Part shown: positions 43,500-58,085 of the stretch, in pieces | Layout: each line of letters starts with the position of its first letter | Position numbering within the stretch: the stretch's first letter is position 1 | Source of the DNA: Lamellibrachia columna | Lineage: Eukaryota > Annelida > Polychaeta > Sabellida > Siboglinidae | Length of the DNA: 64,000 nucleotides | Reading direction: 5' to 3' | Assembly: GCA_963662155.1 (NCBI GenBank) | Contig: OY759262.1 | Coordinates: forward strand, 51,263,285 to 51,327,284 | The notes under the pieces: model-generated | Database searches by the model: none | What the model was told of the DNA's origin: nothing | What the model saw: only the letters and a program-made list of their open reading frames with translations | Position numbers and translations under genes: made by a program

Positions 43500-46400
43500 A
43501 TTGAATATTTCGACGGCCAGTTATGAAGCCAGCATAAGTGTCATTGTGTATGTAAGTTCAACATGCAAAAATGTGTGCTTATTGGAATCAAACACGACGT
43601 GCAATACAAATACTACAACATTAGCCCAAGTTTTGCAATATAAACTACCGGATGCCATGTATTAGACATAAACCGACGTCGATATTGATATTAATCAATA
43701 GCTTGGCGACATACCGTACCATGTTTTGTTTAAGTAAAACATCTGACCAGAATAACAAGACGTCACAGTAACCTTTTCATGTTTGTCTCTGTTGAATTAA
43801 TAGCTCGTTCAATTTGTGTGGTTCGAACTAGCTGCAACTGCTACAATATAATACACTATTCGGTCACACGTGACAGAGCAATACTGCAAACAGCTCGCGT
43901 TTCATTGGAGAATACGTTATTGGCAAATTACATCAGTCACGACGAAGGCGTGCACTATGTAATGTGTCGTGCATCTGCAATAGCATTGGGGATATCGAAT
44001 TAGTTGCTGTGCCATATTATACGACCAACACATTCGATAAACATAATCATGCCTAGCTGTAAAAGTGATATAACAATTATACAACAAACATATACGACGG
44101 AACCTCGTTAATATGGACATTTTAGTCCCCAGTTTGTATTTGTCCGGATTAACAAGATTTCCGGATAAATGCATCACGCATAATGTTTTCAACTTCGTGG
44201 TTAGGGTTAGCAATTGTTTTGTGTTAGGGTTAATGTTTCTTGAGAGGTAATTATGTTATGGTAATTGCGAGGGTCAAGCGTGAAATGTAAAATTGGTTCC
44301 TTAACAACGTCAATCTAGCAACAACGCGACATGAAGCGTTACATATGTGGCCGATTGCAACACTCACTGTCACCTTTTACCATAACTGTTCGAGTAGAAC
44401 CGCCTCAGTCAAATTATATTACGTTAAAGGTAGTGTGTTTGTTGCTGATTTAATAATATAATGTTCTTGGTACTAGAATAAACATTTGTAAATGATGCTG
44501 CCCGCCAAAATGCGTTTAATAAGCCAAATACATATGTTTGCATTTTTACTGTTTCGTTACGAAAAGTTGTGAATGTTGTTTATGGCGCGAAACCACAGGG
44601 GCGGAGCTAGGCGAAGCTTGCTTTGCCGAACGTTAATGAGATGCATCACGTGATCGCGGGATCGACGCGCGCGCACCGTCGACTTGCTCAGAGTTTGTTG
44701 ACATTCGGGCAACATGGCTGACAGTGACAGGCGGGTTGTGCGTGCACCGTTTCGTTCCGCGACGACGAGGAGAAAAAAGGAGTTGGATAAAGCGAGATTG
44801 GCAACACGAGTGACACTATAAAACCAAAAGGGACGTTAGGATCGCCTGAAGACTGTCTTAAAAATGAAAGACAGTGAAGTGGCAAACATTCTATTCGACA
44901 CGTTAGTACATTTTCTTATTATTACTATCCTAGGCCTTGCGCGAGTATCGGCATCGGATCGATACCCGGAGCCCCGGCGCTACGCTATGGCTATGTCGCA
45001 TGTGGTGGCTTCACACAATTCAGGTTAAACACCAGTTAAGTTGTTTCCAGAATGTGGGTTTATGTGTAATTCGTTCATGAACGTGTGTATGTGAGAGGAA
45101 TGTAAAAAGATATCAACGTTTTAATTACAAGTAACGGAACTAACGTTACGATCTTACAGACGTAACCCGACAGGCTACAACAATATAAATTAAATTAAAC
45201 AATTGTTTGCTTAACAGAGTGTTTCTTACTGGGAAAAATTGCTGTATGTTTTTTTTTTTTGGTATCATAGTCATAGCTATTGGAAAAAGGGGGTGTGATA
45301 TGTGTAGGAAGGGCAAGGGCCAAGGGAGTAATCAATCAGAAAAAAACAAAGTATTTAACAAAATAATTGAACATTGAAATACTTCAGGAAAGTTTCACTT
45401 CGTTAACTACAAATAAATTAGTTTTCACAGTATATATTGAAAAGTACACAGATGTACTCATAAGTTCTGAGTACATTGAGTATGAATACGAGTACCTGAC
45501 ACATAAGTTATATGAGTACGAGTATTTAAAAAAATGTACTCGAGTACCGAGTACTTCCGCCTCAGGTCTGGTCGAGGACACCATTTGATTTGTTGTAGCC
45601 GTGCGCACGCACACACCCACATACAATATAGTGCCTGCATGTTGCATATGTGGCATGTTGATAATCTCCATGGCATAGGCTTAGCATAGCATAAACTCAC
45701 CCATGTGCTTAGACTAGTTATTGTTGTTGCTCTCCTCTTTTTCCCTGTAGTCCGGGTGAGGCTGGCACTTATACTGGTTGATGATTTATTTTCCCCCTTC
45801 TTCATAACTAGTCCCGTTTTACTACCATCTCCACCAATTGTCTCCACTCCACTCTATCCCTCATTCTCCATTCCCCTCCCACTAAATCTCTCTTCACGCA
45901 GTCCTCCAATCTCAGTCTCGCTCTTCTTCTTCTCCACTCTCTTCTATCCTCCACTTTTCGGATTCACATTTTGTTATACAAAATGCCTGATGAATAATGT
46001 ACACTAAGTAGTTGTCAGGCACCAAGACTATGCACAGTTTATCTTGCCAGTTATTATATGTCTAATATGTCAGCAAAACATTGATACCCACTTCAATGAA
46101 ATTACGTACATTTGTCATTGTCCAAGAAATGCAAGGCATTTAAGTGTGGCCCTATTTCATGCTCATGCTTGGATAAATTATGGTGGGAAAGAATTGGCCC
46201 ATTGAAATGTAGCAAATTGAAAAAGTTACATCATAATATGAACAAACATGTAAATGATCATCTAAAGATGTGGAAAGAAGAACGGTTATGGAAGAATGGT
46301 TGTTTTAAATTAAAAAGCTTCAGTGAGTCACTACTGTCCCATCAGTGCACACAGATAAGCATCAGTCCAATCTGCTATGGTGTTGTGTATTGCCCTGTCT

Positions 46401-47390
46401 CATTGTTAAACATAATGCCTCCAAGTGGGTTGTAATGTAAAACCATCCCAGCCTGGCAGTAATATACCAGCCCTCCTGGTGTGAATTGTGCATGTGGACA
46501 GATGTTCATATAACTATGTCAGACAAAAAACCAGCATTTTACCAACAAAAAATATCCAGAAAGCAACTGGTAATAAAAGTGAATAATATTTTATATACTA
46601 TATAAACTTTAACTACAGTATAGAATATAAACAGTATAAACATTATCAATTATGGGTACTCACCACATATTTAGGAAATAAATTATTTGATTGTACTATG
46701 GACAACCCATTACATGCATGCACATTGCTACCATCCAACGTCAATTTGATGGGCACATCACTAAATGGAAAGTAGGCCAATGTAACATGGAAAATGAAAT
46801 ATGCAAATAAAATAGTTATTTAATGAAAGGTTAAGGTATGTTACAGATACAACTAAATATTTGTCTATGTTGATATACATGTAGGGATAGTGCGTGGAAA
46901 TAAAGCTACATGAAAAAAGTAATGAAAATAAAGTCACCAAATTGCCTAAGAAAGTCACAGAGAAATATAGTTACAACATTGTGTTATTCAAATACCATAT
47001 ATTAAATACAAAGGTACATTCTTGCACATTTTCACTGATACTTGAGCACAATACATTTTATGACTAAAAAAATTATTATATTTTTACACAATATTAAGTG
47101 ATAATATTTATTGATTTAATAAACATATAACTGGAGCCATCAACCTACTCTGGTTTAGACATGCCATTTAGCTGGATTAGACAAGTGGTTGAGTCAGCTT
47201 TGAAAGTGGCTTCTCAAGTGTCACTAACAAAAAAGTAAAGGTGACCAAACACTTTGGTGATCTGTAATCATGTTTATTTATTGTTTGTTTGGTTTTAGTA
47301 TTTCAACTTGTATTATAAATGCAAATAACTAGATATACAAATGAACAGGATTTTGCTGATGAAATGAATGATTTTACAGACGTTTTGATA
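43500..47390. other. Unassigned sequence, no supported gene
   Basis: No recognised gene. An ATG at about 44714 opens 35 codons of basic sequence with a GC-rich upstream region, but no second exon was found. 45720-45970 is pyrimidine-rich. An open stretch at 46112-46435 encodes a Cys/Lys-rich peptide without a recognised domain. The rest is AT-rich. Confidence 0.55.
44378..44428 (+). repeat. Dispersed 50-bp repeat, copy 2
   Basis: Second copy of the sequence at 17831-17882, same strand, followed here by AAAGGTAGTGTGTTTG. Confidence 0.7.
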
Positions 47391-47394
47391 CTCA

Positions 47395-48494
47395 GGACTC
47401 TTCCAGCAGATGTGATTCTGGGCTCAGCGATGTGTTTGTCAGTAATGCTGATAGGCTTGAAATTGATGTAGATGTTGTTACTAAAGTATGCCAAAAAGTA
47501 TGTAGTAGAAAAGCAACTGGTCCTGATGGCATTCCAGCTTTTTTATTGAAAACATTTGCCGAGGAGCTGGCACCGGCTTGGTGCCCCATATTCCAACTTT
47601 CGGTAAATAGCCACAGGGTACCAATACTCTGGAAAACCTCATATATTACTTCTGTACCAAAGATAATTTGCCCAAAAGAAAACAATGATTACAGACCTGT
47701 TGCACTTATATCAATTGTCATGAAATGTTTGGATTGCTTAGTGGCTTGTAAACTGAGGTTAGACGTTCAGGACTATCTTGACCCATTCCAATATGCCTAC
47801 AGTCATGGCAGAGGAACATATGATGCTGTCAACACTGTTGTCCATTTAATTTTGAAACACTTAGACAAGCCCAAGGCTTATGCTAGACTATTGTTTATAT
47901 ACTAGCTTGGCGTTCAATCTTATCCAACCTCACACCCTGCTCAGTAAGCTGAAACAAATGAATGTCAATCCATATATCATCAAGTGGTATCATTCTTTTC
48001 TAACAGACATGGTGCAGCTTGTTAAAGTAAATCAAACTCTTTCTTAAACTGTGGTAACAAATAACGGTGCACCCCAAGGTTGTGTCAGTTTGCCGATTTT
48101 GTACTTTCTATATACAAATGACTGTACCAGCAGTAGTACTAACAACTACATAATAAAATGTTCTGATGATTTGGCTATTCTTAGTCTGTTACATGCTGAT
48201 TCTGACATCAGTATGTACACTTCTGAAATTGAAAGCTTTGTACATTGGTGTGACAACAACCACCTCAAACTCAATGTTAGTAAGACTCAAGAGATGATTT
48301 TTGATGCTAAATTTATTGTTGCTGATCACTTCCCTGTTGTTATCCATGGTGAAGAAATTGCCCAGATCGGTCAGTACAAATACCTAGGTGTCCATATTGA
48401 TAACAAACTTAGCTGGAATGTCCATGTTCACAGTGCGTGCTCCAAATTCCACCAGCGGTGGAGTTGGCAACTGGATCATGCTTATGAAACATAA
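47395..48494 (+). pseudogene. LINE reverse transcriptase, decayed
   Basis: Two open blocks: 47432-47905 with KATGPDGIPAFLLK, NDYRPVALISIVMKCLD and LDPFQYAYSHGRGTYDAV, and 48051-48494 with GAPQGCVSLPILY, KCSDDLAIL and KYLGVHIDNKLSW. These are RT domains 1-7 of an RTE/L2-like non-LTR element. A stop replaces the residues after FI in the first block, a frame change lies near 47905-48050, and the usual YADD box reads CSDD. It is inactive and both ends are truncated. Confidence 0.85.
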
Positions 48495-48517
48495 CAGTTA
48501 AAACTTATCTATTGCAG

Positions 48518-48608
48518 CTTCCCAGTGTATCGGGCAAGAAATTTCCTCGCAGCAATAGAAGAAGCACAAAGATTTGCCACTGAAGACAAACAGCAAAGGG
48601 CACACTGT
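48518..48608 (+). other. Candidate exon, unknown gene
   Basis: Open sequence bounded by TATTGCAG acceptor and TGT/GTAAGC donor, encoding about 30 residues (YRARNFLAAIEEAQRFATED...). It begins 24 nt after the LINE fragment. Phase does not join directly to the next candidate exon, so an exon is missing or the pairing is wrong. Confidence 0.4.
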
Positions 48609-49071
48609 GTAAGCATAGCTTGTATACATTGTTGTTAGACACAACAATAATGACATTCCATTACAGCACAAATAGCGATTATGTTTCTACTTAGCCCCTT
48701 GGGTTAGTTAGTATTTTGTAAATAAGTAGTGATCAGTGATTAAAACAATGTTTCAGATGGCTGTTTACACAAAGAAAGAAACATAATTCAAATATGTTAA
48801 TATTTCCAATGGGAGGTTTATTGCATTGCAATACACAACCAGTAATACAGTGCAAAATAAAAACAGCATGTGTATATCATGTTATGCATATGCATTCGTA
48901 TCCAGTATTTTCAATAACATTACATTTGTGTTAAATCATTTAGCTATTTACGTTGAAACAGTACATAGCACCAGCATGTGGAATGGAGAATGTCTTGCAA
49001 ATGCTATCCTGCCTAACAAGAGTTATTAATTGTTGTATAACACATCATTAAGTTTGTTTGTTAATATACAG

Positions 49072-49327
49072 TTACCACAAGGTATTCAACAAAAGACGGA
49101 AAAACTGGACAACTCTGCCAGAGCAGCGACTGAAACATTATGAGTACATTGTCAGCCTGCAGGAGACAATCATCTGTACCTGCATAGAGGATGAATTGCC
49201 CAAAACCAGAAAGCGTGGCATCAAGCCTGACAATCCCAGAAACATTGCACCAAACATCGCAACAGTGCTTGCTCCATCAACATATGAGCTAGTTGCCAGG
49301 CATCGTACTCGATTTACAAAGACTTAA
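49072..49327 (+). other. Candidate terminal exon, unknown gene
   Basis: A TTGTTAATATACAG acceptor is followed by 85 open codons to a stop at 49325. The peptide is basic and helical (YHKVFNKRRKNWTTLPEQRL, SLQETIICTCIEDELPKTRKR, IAPNIATVLAPS). It looks like real protein sequence and may be the C-terminal exon of a cellular or transposon gene. No domain is recognised. Confidence 0.5.
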
Positions 49328-49579
49328 CCGTGTCGTTGACATTAGTTCCCAATGTATCGGAAAGAAGCAAGGTAGGAACAGGTAACCAAAGTGCCATTTA
49401 ACCTGTGTATTTGTTGTGTAATGTTACATGCCTGTATTAGGATAGAAAAGGCGTGCACAGCATCGTAGACACAATTTGTAGCGTAGCAGTTCAATAGGGT
49501 TAATTATGTGAAGACTGTCGTAAGCAATGATAGATAAAGCAAATTTTCCACTGACTCTGTGAATGCAACCAGTCACCGA

Positions 49580-50316
49580 ATATAAGTTTAAAAACCGTCT
49601 TCAACGCTTTCCTACGTAGGTAGCTTGTTATTTATAATTTCGTCGAGTAGAAACCTATCAGCCGTATAATATTGCTTGACACAAGCATATGCATATATGT
49701 TGTAGCGATATTCCTTTTGTATTTATTTCCTATGTATGACGCACTTAACAGAGTTGATTATATGCGCTGGGAATTACTTGATGTACTCGAAGCAGGCAAC
49801 CGCTGAGAACATACAAAAATGCTTCTGAAATACCATATGTTTCGTGTTTTTATTCTGTTACAAGTACGTTGGCAGAATATAGCGGTAGAATTTATTATAG
49901 CGAAATAGGCGTCTAACTCATGTTTTCACACCACGGCGTTTTGTCTTTAAACAAGTTTGTGCAAGGAATGCTGTGCTGACGGTGTAGTGCCAACTGCCAA
50001 ACCAGATCACGGACAGCGAAGATCATAAATGAGATGACAGGCCTGTGTAAAGAGAGATGCGAGGATTGCGAAGGGTGAAATATGTGGAGGAAGAAGACTG
50101 ATGTTAGGGAAAAGTGGAAATGGATAACAGCTGAGGCAGTGCAGAACTACGTGTTGTACTCTATTCTCTTTTTAGAAGAATTATCGAACAATAACACAAT
50201 ATAGCTAATTATAAGATTGTCATACATAACGAAGTCCCCAGTAGAGAGCATAGATATACTTTGTGGAACAGTTAAATTTCAGACACTTGGCATTCAGTCC
50301 AGAGGTGTAGTACCAT
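49580..50316 (+). repeat. Dispersed repeat of about 740 bp, copy A
   Basis: Collinear with about 61290-62065. Shared landmarks include TTCGTCGAGTAGAAACC, GGAATTACTTGATGTACTC, GAAATAGGC, ACAACATAGCTAATT-like and TGTCATACATAACG. Divergence and indels are considerable. No coding domain is seen. The family is unknown. Confidence 0.85.
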
Positions 50317-51630
50317 ATTATCCAGCAGATGGCAGCATTTATTTTTTGTGGTACGCAGTAGGTAGCCATATGTTTACACACGGTAAAGGCATACTGCTAA
50401 TAGATCATGTTGTACTGTTGATTGAAATGTTGTGTAGCCATATAAAAACAAAAAAACTTAAAGTGTTAAGCTTTGATTTTATTTTGGTATCACTGAAATA
50501 TAATTTAAAGAGATCAACCATATTTGACCTGGTTGCCTGAGTCTATCGAACTATTTTGTTAGCTTAAACAATATAAATCCACACCACTGACCAATGGCCG
50601 TAGGCAGACTTTTCATCATGTAGATGTTGTCGAGAGAAGTTGTATTTTGTGCGTTTTCTTTAAACATGTGATGTTGTGTCGGTGTTTACACTAGTTTTAA
50701 AAGCGACGAACTATTCTACGACAAATTAACTGCGCGAGAAATTTCACGACATGAACTATAACATATGAGTATATTGTCTCGAGATTGCCTACGACTAAGT
50801 AATTCATTTAATTTTGATTTAACACCTTTGGCTTTATTGTTCATAATATCGGCGCTGGCCATATATGTATGTCGTCGTCAGATTCTGAATAGTTTAATGG
50901 TGGGGCATGGACCATAGCCACGTTTGTTGTTATTGTTGTTGTATTGACACCGTCTGATCATTCGGTCCGGTTTGTTTCTCGTGAATTTAGAAACACGAGA
51001 GCTTTAAAGCGGCATCCGTCATTGCCTTGGCGTGACGCAGCCGTGAGTAGAACAATAAATCTTCATGATTTCTGAAAACTGGCGAAATGACAGAATCCGC
51101 CAAATTTGAAACGGTCATAAACTATTCGAGCTTCAACCATATGGCTTGACATGAGTGACATAAGGATTAATTATACTGACATGTGGATTAATTTATCAAA
51201 TATTCGTTGAATTCAAAAACCTGCAACATGCTATGGGTGATCTGAAATGGAACGAGACATCATACATTAAATATATCCGTTGGTTTAATAGCATCATCAT
51301 TTGTATATGTAAATTTCCGCACTGCCAACTCTTCTTTCATTACAACTAAGAACATAAATATTCACTGTCGCACGTTTGAAGCTGATAAGCAGGCGTATTA
51401 CGTACAGGGTTTACACAAAAAGAGAATATTGCGAGTGAAACTCAATCACTACAAAATCATACACACCAAAGCCAGTGAATAAATTAGTAGCCAATTAAAT
51501 ACATAAATAATAAACATGCAGCCACAGTAAACAACCTTGCGAGTACCTGCGTAGTCAACGATGTGAACCTAAACATGTCAATATAAATATGGCCATTAAG
51601 TGCCTACAGAAGATAAAATGTGTTTTAATA
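50317..51630. other. Unassigned AT-rich sequence
   Basis: No gene, exon or known repeat is recognised. Confidence 0.55.
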
Positions 51631-51960
<330 letters not shown>

Positions 51961-52356
51961 GTAAATATAAAGGTGTGTGCGTGTGTGTGGGCATATGTGT
52001 GATTTATCCATGCTCTTATGTGATATGAAACAAAATACGTGCACTGCTTGACACATAAATGCGTCTTATTTTTGACAAGACTTACTCAAGAAGTTGTTCC
52101 ACGCAAGAGACACATTCACTGGGAGCAAGTTACCCTGGTTTATAATTAATGATGCCACTACTGCGACATCACCGCCTGATACAGGTGTTTGTGAAATACG
52201 TCATTATCCCTGCATGAAAGTCCATTACTCATGCGGTGATGTCTCCAACGCGAACGGATGGCGGCACTGACGGCAGACAAGCACCAAACGCCTAATAAAA
52301 CATGCGTTTGAAAGGTCACTGAACATCGTGCGATATCCATTATAGGTGTGCCTCAT

Positions 52357-52540
<184 letters not shown>

Positions 52541-53540
52541 ATTGTTGTTAATATTTACGTCAAACTCCTTCACGACAATATGCCACGCAAGGAACGCATT
52601 CATTTAGAGCAGGTCAACATGACCCGCAGGTTATAATGTATGATGGCACTACTCTCTGTGGTAGGTCAGTGTATACGGGATTGAAAAGGTCATCCACACA
52701 CAACACCCTTCTGTACATTAACTAAAGCAAACGTAATTGATATATATCCTACAATAATGGCAGATCATATTGATGTAACATAGCATCACAGGTCTAATAA
52801 CATATATTACAATTGTCAGATGTGTACAATGCGGTGTCTTTTAATTTCAAACAACACAGCTATTTTACAAAGCGATTCATTAACAAAACACGATATGTTT
52901 GAATATGTAATGTTGAATCACGTAATTATATGTGTACGTGGCAATAAATTACTCCAACTGCCCAAACATACCACAGCAACCAGAGATATTTAAACGTGTC
53001 AACTTGATGTGACATCAGAGCTTAATATGTGCGACAACGACTACAAAAAGGTTGATTGAAGTGGTGTCGTTCAACGTTGAAACCTTTGGTCATCAGAAAA
53101 CAAAGGAATCATAGGTTGAGGTGTTGCTTCGAGTTGAAGAAATGTGTCAAGTATTCACGGAGAAGATTAATATTTGCTCGCTTATCCGCGTTTGTCGATC
53201 TCTCGGACTGACAACCCTTCATTTGGAAGTTCAGTGATAACACCACGTTTACACCATCATTTCAGTGCTTTACTTACACATATAAGAGTCCATAACACAA
53301 CACAATTTCATATAAGTGTTGTCGCAGTATAACACTGTAATTACATATGAACAAACACAATGACATAACGTAAACGTCGTACTACTGATATTATATGCTA
53401 ACGACTGTTTCTCCAATCAAATGCGAGCTACTTGCCGCACAGTCATGCGTGACCGGCGAATGTACTAGATACCACGCTGCAACAGTTGGAGTTAGTTACA
53501 GCCACACAAACTGATAGAGCAGGCACGACAACAGAGATAA
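52541..53540. other. Unassigned sequence upstream of inhibitor gene
   Basis: No gene or recognised repeat. It would contain the promoter of the gene starting at 53543, but no convincing TATA box was found. Confidence 0.5.
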
Positions 53541-53542
53541 AC

Positions 53543-56500
53543 ATGAAGAGGTTAGTATGACTTAGTTTTGTTATTCTGTCTGTGTGTGGCATTCAAATGA
53601 GTCACAGTTATTGGTGTGACTGGTTGAATGTAGAGTGTTAATTGAAATGTAGAGTTATGTATATGTGACCTTGCAATAACTAGCTTGCGTTAGGTAGATG
53701 TTGGAGTATATTGATTGCTAAAAATACAATAGCTTTTATTTGCAATTATATATGTTATTACAGGGAACACTCCATTTTGATTGCAGTGAAGTGATCTTTC
53801 TATGGTGCGTCCTGTTCCTTGGTCTGGTTGCCATGGCAACCGCCCATCGTAAGTATTGCACTTTACGTTTGAATCTAAAACGCATAAACGTGCAGTAGGT
53901 GAAAGGTCAGGCCCATTAAAACAAAAAAGTAAAGGATTGTAACCATCTAAGCAGTGTTGCCATCACAACTAACAATTAATATGAAACGTCTAAGTAAGTC
54001 CTGCCATTTATAGTGTAAACACGTTCAAGTCTTTATCCTATCTATTCTACGATATCGATCGTTATTTCGAAATTATAATAAGTTGCCAATGAGAACATCA
54101 TCTAGACATCGACTATATACCGGACATACAAGTTATACAAGTTAACTAATCAAACGACACTTTTAAATTATTCTACAAATTACTGATGTTTTATTATGCG
54201 ATGAGTGATGGCGTCATTGCCATTTTGTTGGAGACACCTCCGCTTACGACTGGTTGAGTTGTGGACAAAAACGTGCAATGCCGCATTTGATTAACTTTTT
54301 TCAAAGGCCTGTTCCATGCTGCGCTGCAGTAGAGACACTTGTGTCATCGTTAACCATCAACTGAATGTTCCGATGATCTGCTCACAATCAATGTTTCTCC
54401 TGCGTTTTATAACATTGTGGGCGAATATTGTGAAACAAAGGACACATTGTGCCGCCGTTGCGAATGCCAACAGTATTAAGTCAAATACGTGTCGTTATTT
54501 ATTAAATGACAGACACAGGTACGCGCAAGCACAACACAAATGGACGCTACACGAACACACACGCAAGAACACGCATGCACCCTTGTACGTACGCACGCAC
54601 GCACGCACGCAAGCCCGCATACAGACGCACCCAACCACACACATTGCAGACAAACAAATGTGTACGGCATTAAACTTCGACCATATGGTAATAAGGCATC
54701 CAAAAACCCAATCGCTGAGATAGCAAACAAATTATTAATTCATATAGTGGCAAAAAGAGCAAGTTAATAAACATTAACATCATTGGCATGTGGGAAAGTG
54801 TCACTGTTGCAATGTGAGTGTAAGCACAGCGGGAGGATAGAAAAAAACAAATGTATGATGTTTCATTACGCACTGTGTTTGACGTAATTGCCATCTCGCC
54901 TTTTTGTTGGAGATATCTCCGCTTACGAGTGATTGAGTTATGGAAAAATAACGTGCTGTGTCGTATATGACTAACCTTTTTTCACAAGGCAGTACCATGC
55001 CGCTTCGTGAGTTGTGTGTTGTCGTTACGAATACCAAAATTGTGTATTATTTGTTATGTGACATACACTGATACACGCAAACACCAAACATGTGGACGCA
55101 ACACGAACATTCGCACAAATATGCAGACGCACACGCACACACACGCACGCATACACACAAGCACGTACGCACGCACATACACACGCCTGTGCACACGACT
55201 CGTTGACCATCGTGTAGATGGGCAAAGCGACAGCTTCGGATTGTGGTGCTGAGGGTAGATGCTCAGAATCCCATGCACGGCCAAGAGAACAGACAATTCC
55301 ATCCTTGAAAAAGTCAAGCACTGCTCTTAAAAGAATATATTGGGCCAGGTTAGAAATGCCAGTTATAATCAGAACCAGTGATGACCAGAGAAATACCACA
55401 CGTTATACATGATTGATTGGAGACAGTACATCATGGACGTTACCAGACGCCGTGCGACTTGACGGGACATCACGTCGTCCACTCACTAAGTTCACTTTGT
55501 CTGATTCAACAACCAAATTTATGATGTTTCTATTAGACCATCGGTGCTTGTTCGAAGTCACCATCATAGCCCGTTCGTGTGGACCTCGCCATTTAAGACA
55601 GCTTGATGTATGGACTTGCATGGCGGCGCATCAAACATATTTTAAAACGCATGTACCACGATGATGTAGTACAAATGCTTGTGCCTTCGTGAATCGTCAA
55701 ATCGTATGACCTGCTCACAATGTGCTTGCGCAGCAGTGTAGAGGCTAGAACATCGGATTCTCAATGAACAGAACCGGAGTTCGAATCAACTTGAAGACGC
55801 AATGAATGTGTCTCCTGCGAGGCGTAACGTCGCGAGTTCAGTCACATACAAATGGTGTGTTGACTATACGTACATCAATATTTATGTGACACGCAACGTA
55901 CGTATTATTTGTCATGACGCATATTCGCAAACGCAAGGAACATATGCACGTAAGGAAGCACACGCGTACACGCGCACACGCACTCATGCAGTCCATCGGT
56001 TCACCCTACATAGAAATGGTCTACGAATCCAAAGCCTTTATGTTCTGGGGGCATTACATGTCATATGTCTAGGCATCTCTTGGAAATCACCGCCTTGATT
56101 ACAAGTGTGCACGCACGACTTTCTGCCGCTGTATTATGGGTTCATTTTCCCTCATATTTATTAATTGGCTTTGATGAGTAATACTTTAACAATGTTTGGA
56201 TTCGTGGTTATAGGCCGGATTGCACTATTCCAACGAAATGCAACCGCTCATAATACATTTGTATCAAATATACATAATTCAGTATATATTTATTTATTTT
56301 TATTTTCTGTCTATGTTTATAAAATAAGAAGCATTTGAAAGAAGAGTACGCCGTGAAGAGAAATTACACATCTAAATAAAAATGCTATTAACACAACGCT
56401 TGATATTAAACCATTGTAATGCTTTTTTGACCGCGGGGCTCAACTATCATCAACATAGTATGACTTATAGCAAAGCCGATCTTCTAAATATCCCGACATA

Positions 56501-57680
56501 GCGGGAGATCTATCGCTTTTTGGTTACTTTTCAAACATACTTTCGATCTCCCGTTTTCAAATATAAAAAAAACTCCCGCTATTGGCATATTTTATTTAAC
56601 GACATTGTTCGGTGATTTTCTGGCCTGGACGATACCTACTAACTTCGGTGTTAATTTTCGTATTCAGAATGTGAAGTGTTCGCCCCGGGAACAGTGTGTA
56701 GCGAGAGTGAATCCTTGTCTCATCCCACCGTGTCCCGCAGTCGGCGAATGCGTTGGTAAGCAGCACAACTGAATATATTGCATGGCTTCCTTATGTATAT
56801 TGTCATGAACAAACATATATGCATGAATATATGTATGTATATACGTATGTAAGTATACATGTGTGTATGTATGTATGTATGTAAGATATACTGGTAAAAT
56901 AAATAAGGTGTCACGATGAAGATATGTTAACATTCTGTCAAAACAGAACATGCTTAGATTCTACATACATGTTACCTGACTATGACAAACATAGCAGCGC
57001 GGTATTCAGTTTTGTTCGCCACATTTTAGGCAATGGATATTTGATGTAAGTGACAGTTCGAACATATTGTCCTAACGTTATCAACATCACCGGAGTCTTA
57101 CACATGCAAAGTGCATTTTGTTGCAAATGTTTCTACTTGCAGATATGTGCTATTTGTCGAAAGAAACCGGACCCTGTCGTGGTCGTTTTCGTCGTTGGTT
57201 CTACAACAAAGACCACTGCGAGCAGTTCATCTACGGGGGTTGCGGAGGAAACCAGAACAAATTAACTTCCCTGATGAAGCGACTTGCTTAAGCGTGTGTC
57301 GTTGTCCACGTTTGACTTGTGACAAAGAATGTGAATATGGCGCTGTGTTTGACAAGTCGGGATGTCCTACTTGTGAATGTCTCGGTAACCCTTGTGCGGT
57401 AAGTATGTCACAAAGATGTGACCGTATGCTAAAACATAAAGTATACGCGTGTCAGAATCAGGCACAGTGAGCGTACGTATCAGTATTGTGCGACATATTT
57501 ATTGTCGCATTTTTTTTACACCGCCAGCTATTGTCATTGACTCATTCGTAAGATTCTTTAAGTTTACATGTTTTCAGTTCACATTACAACAATACACGAA
57601 ATGCGAAAAATGCAACAATGAATATAAGCATGTATGCATATTTGAATATGTGTGTGTGTGGGTGCGTGCGTGCGTGTGTG

Positions 57681-57769
<89 letters not shown>

Positions 57770-57854
57770 GTGATTTTGTGTTTTTTTATGAATGTGTGTG
57801 CATGTGTGAATGTGTATGTATGTAAGTAAGTATGCATAGGCGTGTTTTGTGTGC

Positions 57855-57899
<45 letters not shown>

Positions 57900-57908
57900 T
57901 GTGTGTGT

Positions 57909-57989
<81 letters not shown>

Positions 57990-57994
57990 TGTGT

Positions 57995-58085
<91 letters not shown>

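Noticed and set aside
55025..55399. Minus-strand frame of 124 residues
   Set aside because: Part of it is CA-repeat translation and the rest has no recognised domain or splice support.
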